Positions 18,253 to 26,784 of a stretch of DNA of 64,000 bases are shown piece by piece. The notes beneath the pieces were generated by a model. The model made no database searches. It saw only the letters and a program-made list of their open reading frames with translations, and was not told where the DNA came from. Source of the DNA: Sulfurimonas sp. (lineage in GTDB: Bacteria; Campylobacterota; Campylobacteria; Campylobacterales; Sulfurimonadaceae). Position numbers and translations under genes: made by a program. Location: positions 1 to 64,000 of the forward strand of contig NZ_JALOAN010000004.1 in the NCBI RefSeq assembly GCF_023228785.1. Reading direction: 5' to 3'. Every line of letters begins with the position of its first letter. Positions within the stretch are counted from its first letter, which is position 1.

Positions 18253-18369
18253 CACTCAAACGAACAAGTCCGTTTGAGTGGCAGGGACAAAAATTGTCCC
18301 TTACAACCCCCTAAAGCTACGAAAATAAATTTTCGAGAGCCTGAAAATTGTAGAGAGTGAAATCTCTAC
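18253..18369. repeat. Chain of four perfect hairpins between actP and the DUF294 gene
   Basis: Four consecutive stem-loops fill the gap: CACTCAAACG/CGTTTGAGTG with loop AACAAGTC (18253-18280), GGGACAA/TTGTCCC with loop AAA (18284-18300), CGAAAAT/ATTTTCG with loop AA (18320-18335) and GTAGAGA/TCTCTAC with a 6-nt loop (18350-18369). None is followed by a long T-run. The first shares its loop octamer with hairpins at 47876 and 51160. The chain ends about 22 nt before the ribosome site of the next gene, so it may control the expression of that gene relative to actP. Confidence 0.75.
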
Positions 18370-18404
18370 TCTTTGATTTAAAAATTAAATAAGGAGTGAT
18401 AAAG

Positions 18405-20219
18405 TTGAGTATTTTAGATCAACGAAAACTTATAGAATCCATACATCCTTTTGGACTACTAAGTAGAACTACGCTTGATAATCTCATGCAAAAGATCGAT
18501 ATAGCCTACTATCCTAAAGACACACTACTCATCTCTAAAAACCTCCCATCCATCGCTTTTTACATCATTATTAAGGGTTCAGTTACAGAATCTAAAGATG
18601 ATGAAATACAAAATGTTTATTCTCATGGAGATACTTTTGATGCTGATGCACTTATATATGGAAAGTGTGAAGGAAGATTTGTAGTAGATGAAGATCTCAT
18701 CTGTTATGAGATTAAAAAAGATGACTTTTTGGAACTTATGCAGAACAAAAAAGTACAAAATTATTTTCTTCAAGATTTTGTAACAAGACATCAACAACTT
18801 AAAAACTATGATATGCAGAGTGATTTCTCTGGATTTTTAATGGCAAGAGTATCAGATATGTTTTTACATAAGGCTTGTGTAGTAGATCCTAGTGAAAGTA
18901 TCTTTAGTGCTTTGGGTAAGCAAGAAAAACTAAAAGCACATGTAATCATTGTAAAAGATGCTAATGAGTACTCAATAGTTACTGATACAGACTTAAGAAA
19001 ACATGTGCTCTTAGGTGGAGCAGATGTAAAAGATGAGATCTCAAAGATTGCTACAAAGGGACTTATTAGCATCGATTATGCAGATTTTTTATTTAATGCT
19101 CTTTTAATTATGACTCAAAATGAGATTAAGAGAATAGTTGTGATGAAAAATAAGGAAGTATTTGGAGTACTAGAACAACTAGATCTTCTTAGTTACTTCG
19201 CAAACCATTCGCATCTTGTAGCAGTTCAGATAGATAAAGCTTTAAATATCGATGATTTAAAAATCTTACAAGCAGATATGAAAAATATCATCATTACACT
19301 TCGTGCTAAGGGTGTAAAGGTAAGATATATCACAAAACTAATCTCAACTCTTAACATCAAAGTCTATAAAAAAGTCTTTGATATGTGTGTAGATGCTGAG
19401 TTACAAAAAGACTGTGCTTTGATTGTTATGGGAAGCGAAGGAAGAGAAGAGCAGACTTTAAAATCTGACCAAGACAATGCTCTTATCATCAGAAATGGTG
19501 TGGATGTGAAATTGTACGAAGAACCTATGATGAAATTAAACTCACATCTACTAGAACTAGGGTTTCCAAAATGTCCTGGAAATATCATGGTAAGTAATGA
19601 GTTTTGGAGAAGAGATGAGAGTGGATATAAAAAGTTAATAGCTGGATGGACACAGAGTATGAGTGAAGCTGATGTTCAAAATCTTAGTATCTTTTTAGAT
19701 TCAAAGTGTGTTGCAGGAGATGAAAATCTTTTAAGCTCTCTCATCACTCATCTACATCAACATTTTCATCAAAGAGATGATGTTTTGGCTCATATAGCAA
19801 AGGCAGTTTTAAACTTTGAGACTCCCCTCTCTGTGTTTTCTGGGTTTGTTTTAGAAAAAGAGCAACAAAATAGGCTTGACTTAAAAAAAGGCGGACTTTT
19901 TGCACTCGTTCATGGAATCAGAACTCTATGCTTAGAGTATGAGATAACTCAAACAAACACAATAGAGAGAATAAAAGAACTCAATAACAAAGGCATCATA
20001 GATAAAGTTTTTGCAACAGAGCTAATAGAGAGTTTTGACACACTAAGTGCGATTCGCTTAAAAGCTACGCTAGAGGCTAAATCTTTAGATGAGAGTAACT
20101 ATATAAATCCACAGTCACTAGAAAAGATCCAGCGAGATCTACTAAAAGATAGTTTTAAAATCATAAACAAGTTTAAAAAGTTTATGAGTTTTCACTTTCA
20201 CTTAAATATGGTTTCATAA
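18405..20219 (+). CDS. cNMP-binding / CBS / DUF294 nucleotidyltransferase-like regulator
   Basis: Order of parts over 604 residues: cyclic-nucleotide-binding-like domain (about 10-115), two CBS motifs (about 145-270), a DUF294 nucleotidyltransferase core with GSEGREEQTLKSDQDNAL (near 345) and a helical DUF294_C domain to the end. This GlnD-like build is commonly found beside acetate permease and acetyl-CoA synthetase genes, and a regulatory role in acetate metabolism is inferred from that. I chose the TTG at 18405, 8 nt after AAGGAG; the GTG at 18396 overlaps that ribosome site. It overlaps the next gene by one base. Confidence 0.88.
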   Translation: MSILDQRKLIESIHPFGLLSRTTLDNLMQKIDIAYYPKDTLLISKNLPSIAFYIIIKGSVTESKDDEIQNVYSHGDTFDADALIYGKCEGRFVVDEDLICYEIKKDDFLELMQNKKVQNYFLQDFVTRHQQLKNYDMQSDFSGFLMARVSDMFLHKACVVDPSESIFSALGKQEKLKAHVIIVKDANEYSIVTDTDLRKHVLLGGADVKDEISKIATKGLISIDYADFLFNALLIMTQNEIKRIVVMKNKEVFGVLEQLDLLSYFANHSHLVAVQIDKALNIDDLKILQADMKNIIITLRAKGVKVRYITKLISTLNIKVYKKVFDMCVDAELQKDCALIVMGSEGREEQTLKSDQDNALIIRNGVDVKLYEEPMMKLNSHLLELGFPKCPGNIMVSNEFWRRDESGYKKLIAGWTQSMSEADVQNLSIFLDSKCVAGDENLLSSLITHLHQHFHQRDDVLAHIAKAVLNFETPLSVFSGFVLEKEQQNRLDLKKGGLFALVHGIRTLCLEYEITQTNTIERIKELNNKGIIDKVFATELIESFDTLSAIRLKATLEAKSLDESNYINPQSLEKIQRDLLKDSFKIINKFKKFMSFHFHLNMVS

Positions 20220-20833
20220 TGCTATTTTCTTTTATAGACAAGATCAAAACAAAGGCAAATCGCTCAAGACTTAAAGAAAAAAAGTATGAGTTTTTGTTTG
20301 AAGAAGACTTAAGTGGAGAGTATATTGTTTTTGATACAGAGACAACAGGATTAAACCCCAAAAAAGACGATATTGTCTCCATTGGAGCTGTTAAGATAAA
20401 AGATAATAAAATACTAACTTCACAAACTTTTGAAGTTTTTATAAAAAACTCTTGTGAAATGAGTTCAAAAAGTATAGAAATTCATCGTATAAGACCGATT
20501 GATTTGCAAAATGCCAAGACTACGGAGTGCGCTATTCGTGAGTTTTTAGACTTTATAGGCTCTAGACCACTTGTTGGTTACTACTTAGAGTTTGATGTTA
20601 GCATGATAAACAAGTATATTAAACCAATGTTAGGTATTACACTTCCTAACAAAAAGATAGAAGTCTCTGAAATATACTTCGATCAGACAATTTCTTTGAT
20701 ACCTCAAGGAAATATTGATTTGAGATTCGATACAATTTTAAAAAATTGTGGCGTACCAGATATGGGTGCACATAACGCTGTCAATGATGCCATCATGACA
20801 GCTATGATATTTTTAAAATTGAAGAAAGCTTAG
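20219..20833 (+). CDS. DnaQ-like 3'-5' exonuclease (DEDDh family)
   Basis: A 204-residue exonuclease domain with ExoI motif FDTETTGL (D39, E41), ExoII with YYLEFD near residue 122, and ExoIII HNAVNDA near 188, giving the DEDDh active-site set. It resembles the proofreading subunit of DNA polymerase III but lacks a polymerase-binding tail, and genes of this kind sit next to DUF294 genes in acetate clusters. The ATG shares a base with the preceding TAA. Whether it acts on DNA, RNA or a small nucleotide is unknown. Confidence 0.85.
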   Translation: MLFSFIDKIKTKANRSRLKEKKYEFLFEEDLSGEYIVFDTETTGLNPKKDDIVSIGAVKIKDNKILTSQTFEVFIKNSCEMSSKSIEIHRIRPIDLQNAKTTECAIREFLDFIGSRPLVGYYLEFDVSMINKYIKPMLGITLPNKKIEVSEIYFDQTISLIPQGNIDLRFDTILKNCGVPDMGAHNAVNDAIMTAMIFLKLKKA

Positions 20834-20890
20834 CGTAGTCAAAGGGACATAGTTGCTTTGGCGTACTTAAATAAATAAAAAGGAAAAAGA

Positions 20891-22855
20891 ATGATAGAAA
20901 AAAAGCAAGTATTTAAACCAAACAAAGAGTTTGCAAAATCGGCAAATATTAAAAATATGTGTGAATATTATGATCTCCAAGAGAGAGCTATGGAAGATTA
21001 TGAGGGTTTTTGGAGTAACTATGCTAAAGAGAAGATCGACTGGATCGAGCCATTTGACACTGTACTAGATGAAAGCAAAGCTCCTTTTGTTAAGTGGTTT
21101 GATGGTGGAAAGTTAAATGTTGCTCACCAGTGTATAGATCGTCATTTAGATACTCGTAAAAATAAAGCTGCTATTGTTTTTGAAGGTGATCGTGGGGATA
21201 TTCAAACTATTACTTACCTAGATTTATATAAGCATGTAAACAGATTTGCGAACCTATTAAAAGAGGATTTTGGTGTAAAAAAAGGTGACCGTGTAATTAT
21301 CTATATGCCAATGATTCCAGAAGCTGCTTATGCGATGCTTGCGTGTGCTAGAATCGGTGCTATACACTCTATAGTTTTTGGTGGTTTCTCTTCAGAAGCT
21401 CTTCGTGATAGAATCGAAGACGCAGAAGCTAAGGTAGTTATAACAGCAGATGGTGCTTATAGAAAAGAGCGTCCTTATATGTTAAAACCAGTTGTTGATG
21501 AAGCTCTTGAAGGTAAAACTCCAGTTAAAAAAGTTTTAGTTGTTGAGAGAAATAATGAAGATGTGACTTGGGTGGCTGGACGTGACTACTCATACAATGA
21601 GCTTATAAAAGATAAGTCATCAGTTTGTGCGGCTGAAGTTATGAACTCTGAAGATCCACTATTTTTACTATATACATCAGGCTCAACTGGAAAACCAAAA
21701 GGTGTTCAACACAACTCTGCTGGGTACATTCTTTGGGCACAGATGACTATGGAATGGGTTTTTGATGTAAAAGAAAACGACACTTACTGGTGTACTGCTG
21801 ATATTGGTTGGATTACAGGGCACACATATATAGTTTATGGACCACTTGCGATGGGTGCTACTACTGTAATGTTCGAGGGTGTTATCACTTACCCTGATGC
21901 AGGGCGACCTTGGGGAATGGTTGAAAACCATAGAGTAAATCAGTTTTACACAGCTCCTACTGCAATTCGTGTACTTCATAAGATGGGAGAAAATGAGCCT
22001 GCTAAGTATGATTTAAGCTCTTTAAAGGTTTTAGGAACAGTTGGTGAACCAATTGATCCACCAGCGTGGAAATGGTACCATGAAGAAGTTGGCGGAGGTA
22101 AATGTTCTATAGTTGATACTTACTGGCAAACTGAAACGGGGGGACATATGGTCTCTCCACTTCCAGGGGCTACTCCTATAAAAGCAGGATGTGCAACTCT
22201 AGCACTCCCTGGTATTATGGCGGAAATACTTGATCCTTTAACTGGAGAAAAAACAGATATAGGCGAGACAGGATATCTCTGTATAACTCGCCCTTGGCCA
22301 GCACAAATTCGTAATGTTTGGGGTGATGAAGAGAGATACATCAAGTCTTACTATGGCGATGTAAAAAAAGATGGCAAAGCTGTTTATTTTACAGGTGATG
22401 GTGCTATGTATGATGAAGATGGCTACATTACAATTACAGGACGAACTGATGATGTTATAAATGTAAGTGGACATAGAATGGGAACAGCTGAAGTTGAAGC
22501 TGCTATCAAAAAACATCCAAATGTCGCTGAAGTTGCAGTTGTTGGAAAACCACATCCACTAAAAGGTGAAGGGATCTTTGCTTACATCGTTTTAAAACAA
22601 GATGAAGGTATGGCTAATGAGATTGATGAAGTTAAAACTATAAACAATATCATTAAAAAAGAGATTGGTAATATCGCTCTTTGTGATGATATGGTTTTTG
22701 TTTCAGGACTACCTAAAACTCGTTCAGGAAAGATTATGAGAAGAATCTTACGTATTATTGCTAAAGGTGAGATTGTCACTCAAGATATCTCAACTCTAGA
22801 AGATCCAAGTATAGTAGCCGTGATAGCTAGTAAAGTTCAAAGTTGTTCTTTATAA
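20891..22855 (+). CDS. acs: Acetyl-CoA synthetase Acs
   Basis: AMP-forming synthetase that activates acetate to acetyl-CoA by way of acetyl-AMP. Its 654 residues fit the family. The phosphate-binding loop YTSGSTGKPKG is near 260-270, the DTYWQTETGG block in the middle and the C-terminal PKTRSGKIMRR places the regulatory (acetylatable) lysine at about K614. It starts after AAAAAGGAAAAAG, 57 bp past the exonuclease. With actP upstream it completes acetate uptake and activation. Confidence 0.97.
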   Translation: MIEKKQVFKPNKEFAKSANIKNMCEYYDLQERAMEDYEGFWSNYAKEKIDWIEPFDTVLDESKAPFVKWFDGGKLNVAHQCIDRHLDTRKNKAAIVFEGDRGDIQTITYLDLYKHVNRFANLLKEDFGVKKGDRVIIYMPMIPEAAYAMLACARIGAIHSIVFGGFSSEALRDRIEDAEAKVVITADGAYRKERPYMLKPVVDEALEGKTPVKKVLVVERNNEDVTWVAGRDYSYNELIKDKSSVCAAEVMNSEDPLFLLYTSGSTGKPKGVQHNSAGYILWAQMTMEWVFDVKENDTYWCTADIGWITGHTYIVYGPLAMGATTVMFEGVITYPDAGRPWGMVENHRVNQFYTAPTAIRVLHKMGENEPAKYDLSSLKVLGTVGEPIDPPAWKWYHEEVGGGKCSIVDTYWQTETGGHMVSPLPGATPIKAGCATLALPGIMAEILDPLTGEKTDIGETGYLCITRPWPAQIRNVWGDEERYIKSYYGDVKKDGKAVYFTGDGAMYDEDGYITITGRTDDVINVSGHRMGTAEVEAAIKKHPNVAEVAVVGKPHPLKGEGIFAYIVLKQDEGMANEIDEVKTINNIIKKEIGNIALCDDMVFVSGLPKTRSGKIMRRILRIIAKGEIVTQDISTLEDPSIVAVIASKVQSCSL

Positions 22856-22867
22856 AACAATCAAACT

Positions 22868-22893
22868 CTCGGGAGCTTCCCCGAGATATTTTC
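22868..22893 (+). terminator. Terminator after acs
   Basis: CTCGGG/CCCGAG stem with a 6-nt loop at 22868-22885, followed by the T-rich ATATTTTCTT. It lies 13 bp after the acs stop. Confidence 0.75.
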
Positions 22894-22966
22894 TTAAAAA
22901 ATTATTAATCTATATAAGTAATTAGTTTTATTATAGTCTTTTAATAGTCGTTAAGAATATTAACAC

Positions 22967-22972
22967 TATAAT
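22967..22972 (+). promoter_or_regulatory. -10 box TATAAT upstream of the chemoreceptor gene
   Basis: A perfect TATAAT lies 27 nt before the ATG at 22999, with AAGGA just before the start codon. The flanking sequence is strongly AT-rich. Confidence 0.55.
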
Positions 22973-22998
22973 TATTAATAATAAAAATAAGGATTACA

Positions 22999-25125
22999 AT
23001 GAATATGTCCATTCAAATGAGATTACAAGTTCTTATATTTGCTGCTATGATTTTTATATCTCTTGCGTTAGCTTTGCAGTTTGTTCATGAGATAAATATA
23101 TCAACAGAGCAAAATATAAAAAATTACACACAAGAGGCATACGCTACTAAAAAAGATGAACTAGAGGAATTTACATCAATAGCTGTAAAAACACTAAACT
23201 CTTTTTATAAAAAAACAGAGATTCAAAATATAAAAAAAGAAGTATCTGATGGACTAAGTAGACAGATGCAACTGCTGTTTTTTGTGATTGAAAATGAGTA
23301 TGAAAAAAATAAAAACAGACTCTCTAAAAATGAGCTTGAGAAACATATAAAAAATATCATCTCTACTACAAGATTTGCAAATGAGGGTTACTTTTGGATA
23401 AATGATCTTGATGCTGTGATAATTGACCATCCAATGGATCCAAGTTTAAATGGTAAAGATCTATCAAATCTAAGTGATACAAATGGAGCAAAACTCTTTA
23501 GCGAGTTTGCTAGTGTTGCAAAGAGTGAAGGAAGTGGATTTGTAAGTTATATGTGGCCAAAACCAAACTCTACAATTCCAGAAGAAAAAATATCTTTTGT
23601 AAAACTCTTTAAGCCATTTGATTGGGTGATTGGCACAGGGGAATACACATCAGATAGAATTGAATTTATAAAAAAAGATGCCCTAAATATCATCTCGCAA
23701 ATGAGATATGCTGAGGATGGCTACTTTTGGATAAATGATCTTGATGCTGTGATAATTGACCATCCAATGGATCCAAGCTTAAATGGTAAAGATCTATCAA
23801 ATCTAAGTGATGCAAATGGAGTAAAACTCTTTAGTGAGTTTGCAGAAGTTGCAAAGAGAGATGGAAGTGGTTTTGTGAACTATGTTTGGCCAAAACCAAA
23901 CTCAAAAATAGCAGAAGAAAAAGTATCTTTTGTAGAACTTTTTAAGCCATGGGGCTGGGTAATTGGAACTGGCGCTTACAAGAAGGATCTCGAGGATGCT
24001 ATAGCACCTAAGATAAAAAAGATAAAAGATGATGCTAAAGAGAACGTAACATCGATCATTACAAGTGTCGTGATATCCGCGATTGTTATACTTATAGTCT
24101 TTATGATAATTGTCTATCTATTGATTAAAAATGGCATTACAAATCATATAATTAAGTTAGAAGAGGTGATGTGTGAGATATCTAAGAACAAAGATTTAAC
24201 TATAAAAATAGATACAAACACTCCAAAAGAGATATCTCAAATAGGTTTAGCATTTAATAGCCTAATGACATCTTTAAACTCTTTGATATACCAAGCAAGA
24301 AGTTCAGCTATAGAAAATGCATCAGTATCACAAGAGCTCTCTACAACTTCTCATGTAGTTAGCCAAAATGTACTCATCTCAGTAGATATCATCAAAGATA
24401 CTACAAAAAGTACAGCAGATATGATAGCAGAAATCCTTATGTCCGTAGAGGATTCAAAATCTAGCAAGGATGATATACTTAAAGCTAGTAATATGCTAAA
24501 TGATGCCAGAGATGAGATCGTAGCACTAACTGATAAAGTTAAAAAAAGTGCAGTATCAGAGGTTGAGTTAGCACAAAAAATAGAAGCACTCTCTCAAGAT
24601 AGTGAGCAGGTTAAAAATGTACTTAGTGTTATCTCTGATATTGCAGATCAGACAAATCTACTTGCACTAAACGCTGCCATAGAAGCAGCACGAGCAGGAG
24701 AACACGGAAGAGGATTTGCAGTAGTAGCAGACGAAGTCCGTAAACTCGCAGAGAGGACTCAACACTCTTTAGCAGAGATAAACGCTACTATAAACTTAAT
24801 TGTCCAAGCAACAAACTCAGCAAGCCAAAGTATGAACTTAAACTCAAAAGAGATGGAAGATCTAGCAGAAGTCTCTTCTGAAGTTGAAGAAAAAATCAAT
24901 ACAACAACGGATATAGTAAACAAAGCTACATTAGCTAGTGATAAGAGTGTTGAAGACTTCCTAAAAGCTTCAAAACATATGGAACTTATATCTAGCAAGA
25001 TTGATGAGATAAACACTATCTCTATCTCAAATGGTGAGAGTGTGCATGAGATTACAGATGCAGTTAAACATCTTACAAATATGACACACAAACTGACTCA
25101 TCATTTAGAGCAGTTTAAGACTTAG
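22999..25125 (+). CDS. Methyl-accepting chemotaxis protein with duplicated Cache domains
   Basis: A membrane segment at about 10-28, then a periplasmic region with two copies of a small Cache domain (about residues 118-215 and 229-325), each containing YFWINDLDAVIIDHPMDPSL. A second membrane segment lies at about 350-375, followed by HAMP and the cytoplasmic signalling hairpin with its tip QTNLLALNAAIEAARAGEHG. It senses a small molecule, perhaps an organic acid, and controls CheA. The two Cache copies are nearly identical at DNA level (period 333 bp), which points to recent duplication or gene conversion. It lies directly after acs, so an acetate-related ligand is possible but unproven. Confidence 0.93.
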   Translation: MNMSIQMRLQVLIFAAMIFISLALALQFVHEINISTEQNIKNYTQEAYATKKDELEEFTSIAVKTLNSFYKKTEIQNIKKEVSDGLSRQMQLLFFVIENEYEKNKNRLSKNELEKHIKNIISTTRFANEGYFWINDLDAVIIDHPMDPSLNGKDLSNLSDTNGAKLFSEFASVAKSEGSGFVSYMWPKPNSTIPEEKISFVKLFKPFDWVIGTGEYTSDRIEFIKKDALNIISQMRYAEDGYFWINDLDAVIIDHPMDPSLNGKDLSNLSDANGVKLFSEFAEVAKRDGSGFVNYVWPKPNSKIAEEKVSFVELFKPWGWVIGTGAYKKDLEDAIAPKIKKIKDDAKENVTSIITSVVISAIVILIVFMIIVYLLIKNGITNHIIKLEEVMCEISKNKDLTIKIDTNTPKEISQIGLAFNSLMTSLNSLIYQARSSAIENASVSQELSTTSHVVSQNVLISVDIIKDTTKSTADMIAEILMSVEDSKSSKDDILKASNMLNDARDEIVALTDKVKKSAVSEVELAQKIEALSQDSEQVKNVLSVISDIADQTNLLALNAAIEAARAGEHGRGFAVVADEVRKLAERTQHSLAEINATINLIVQATNSASQSMNLNSKEMEDLAEVSSEVEEKINTTTDIVNKATLASDKSVEDFLKASKHMELISSKIDEINTISISNGESVHEITDAVKHLTNMTHKLTHHLEQFKT
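23389..23966 (+). repeat. 333-bp-period internal duplication in the chemoreceptor gene
   Basis: The stretch from 23389 recurs from 23722. The first 90 bases of each copy differ at one position only, and similarity continues, more weakly, for about 240 bases. The period is a multiple of three, so gain or loss of a unit keeps the frame. Confidence 0.9.
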
Positions 25126-25165
25126 GATTTGATATACTTTCACAAATACAATATAAAGAGTTTAG

Positions 25166-25849
25166 ATGCAGTTATGTGTAGCACTTGATTTACCTACAAA
25201 AGAAGAGAACCTAGAACTCGCTAGTAAGATAAAAGAGTATGATGTTTGGCTAAAAGTAGGACTTCGTACTTATATAAGAGATGGAGAAGATTTTTTAATA
25301 GAGATCAAAAAGATAAATCCTAATTTCAAAATATTTCTAGATCTAAAGCTCTATGACATTCCAAATACAATGGCAGATGCAGCAGAGTCCATAATATGCT
25401 TAGGCGTGGATATGTTCAATGTTCACGCTTCATCTGGTGTAAGAGCCATGAGTGAAGTTATGAGAAGACTTAGTAAGTATGAGACAAGACCAATTGTCTT
25501 AGCCGTAACGGCTCTTACTTCTTTTAGTGAGGATGAGTTTGTAGCAGTTTATGAAAAAGATATAGCATCTAAGGCTAACCAGTTTGCAAAAGATGCAATG
25601 AATAGTGGGCTTGATGGAGTGGTTTGTTCAGCTTATGAGAGTGCTTCTATAAAGAGTATTACAAAAAATGAATTTATGACTCTAACTCCTGGAATCCGTC
25701 CCTTTGGTGAAGATGCAGGAGATCAAAAAAGAGTAGCAGATACTGCATATGCAAAGAGTGCTAAGGTTGACTTTATAGTAGTTGGTCGCCCTATATACCA
25801 AGCTTCTGATCCTGCAGAAGTTGTAAAAAAGATCCTAGAGTTACTCTAA
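25166..25849 (+). CDS. pyrF: Orotidine 5'-phosphate decarboxylase PyrF
   Basis: Last step of UMP synthesis, decarboxylation of OMP. A TIM barrel of 227 residues with the catalytic set FLDLKLYDIPNTM (D59, K61, D64) and the phosphate-binding LTPGIRPFG and VVGRPIYQA blocks. The start at 25166 leads straight into the first strand (MQLCVALDLP). A TATACT hexamer at 25133 may be its promoter. Its TAA overlaps the stop of the convergent LapG-like gene by 4 bp. Confidence 0.96.
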   Translation: MQLCVALDLPTKEENLELASKIKEYDVWLKVGLRTYIRDGEDFLIEIKKINPNFKIFLDLKLYDIPNTMADAAESIICLGVDMFNVHASSGVRAMSEVMRRLSKYETRPIVLAVTALTSFSEDEFVAVYEKDIASKANQFAKDAMNSGLDGVVCSAYESASIKSITKNEFMTLTPGIRPFGEDAGDQKRVADTAYAKSAKVDFIVVGRPIYQASDPAEVVKKILELL

Positions 25850-26457
25850 GACTCTTTTTTCACTCTCAAATGCAGTTCTTCAAACTTTGGTGAGTGAGTC
25901 TCTATCTTGATGAGTTTGTTATCTTTTAGTCTATAAACTCCACTCTCATTTATAAAAGTGTCTGCTTTTAAATCTTTTCTTACATCAAGTCTTAAAACTC
26001 TAAAACTTAAATTATCAAGTATTAAAGGTGCTTTGCCATTTTTATCAAAATAGCTCAAAACCATATGATAGCTCCTTAAGTGTTTCTCAAAAACAGTAGT
26101 AAAAAAAAGCTTTTCTTTATCAAACCCAAGTTTTATAAGGGTGAAGTATTTTATAATGACATAGTCCTCACAATCGCCAAAACCAATCATAAGAAACTCT
26201 TTTGGCGAGGCCCAGTAATCTACTTTATTTTGCACAATATCGTCATACTGGGGGAGTAATTGGTTTAGGTAGAAATTTACTTTTAAGAGTTGATTTTCTT
26301 TTGAGAGTGCTTTGTATGAAGATATGGTTTTTTGATAGTCAAGGACTCTATTTTTAGCAATAACTCCATAATCTTTTTTTATATGAAAAAACTCATTTTT
26401 TGTAAAGTAGGGATAAGAAGTAGCCATAAGAGAGATACTAAATATAGGTAAAATCAA
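25846..26457 (-). CDS. LapG-like transglutaminase-type cysteine protease
   Basis: A 203-residue bacterial transglutaminase-like cysteine proteinase. The triad is readable as C96 in FGDCEDYV, H131 in YHMVL and D148 in ILDNLS, with spacing close to LapG. LapG is a periplasmic protease that releases large surface adhesins when c-di-GMP falls. The N-terminus (MILPIFSISLMATSYP) could be a short signal sequence. The start is a TTG at 26457; an in-frame stop at 26470-26472 limits any extension. No LapD-type receptor or giant adhesin lies beside it. The GGDEF/EAL protein at 10229 lacks a clear LapD periplasmic domain. Confidence 0.8.
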   Translation of the reverse strand: MILPIFSISLMATSYPYFTKNEFFHIKKDYGVIAKNRVLDYQKTISSYKALSKENQLLKVNFYLNQLLPQYDDIVQNKVDYWASPKEFLMIGFGDCEDYVIIKYFTLIKLGFDKEKLFFTTVFEKHLRSYHMVLSYFDKNGKAPLILDNLSFRVLRLDVRKDLKADTFINESGVYRLKDNKLIKIETHSPKFEELHLRVKKES

Positions 26458-26539
26458 GAACCTGATAGTCTACTCCTTTTTTAGAAAATATTATACTTAA
26501 AACCTTTAGCATTTAAGCTTACTATTATTAAGGTATGAC

Positions 26540-26545
26540 TATAAT
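26540..26545 (+). promoter_or_regulatory. -10 box TATAAT for tRNA-Ser
   Basis: TATAAT, preceded by TATGAC, lies 13 nt before the first base of the tRNA. The spacing suits a start just upstream of the mature 5' end. Confidence 0.6.
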
Positions 26546-26558
26546 TGCACTCTTCAAC

Positions 26559-26648
26559 GGATAGATGGGTGAGCGGCTGAAACCACATCCCTGCTAAGGA
26601 TGCGTATGGGTAACTGTACCGAGGGTTCGAATCCCTCTCTGTCCACCA
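26559..26648 (+). tRNA. tRNA-Ser (anticodon GCU)
   Basis: Cloverleaf: acceptor GGATAGA pairing with TCTGTCC; D arm GGTGAGCGGCTGAAACC; anticodon stem CATCC/GGATG with loop CTGCTAA (anticodon GCT, reads AGC/AGU); a long variable arm GTATGGGTAACTGTAC as expected for class II serine tRNA; T arm GAGGGTTCGAATCCCTC. The terminal CCA is encoded (26646-26648). It lies in the 327-bp gap between the LapG-like and alpha-2-macroglobulin genes. The rest of that gap is AT-rich with two -10 boxes. Confidence 0.97.
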
Positions 26649-26748
26649 CTTGAAGACTTATTTAAACTTCATTAAACTCTTTTAAAAACAACAACTAAAA
26701 CTACTTATAAATAATACTTTTCCAACTAAAATTGGCGTCATAATTTGC

Positions 26749-26754
26749 TATAAT
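26749..26754 (+). promoter_or_regulatory. Extended -10 box for the alpha-2-macroglobulin / pbpC operon
   Basis: TGCTATAAT, a TG-extended -10, lies 31 nt before the GTG start at 26785. Confidence 0.65.
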
Positions 26755-26784
26755 CGTAACTATTTGAATGACAAAGGTTTCGAT

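Noticed and set aside
26559..26648. tRNA-Ser as the attachment site of an integrated element
   Set aside because: No integrase, no duplicated tRNA end, and the neighbouring genes are core genes.
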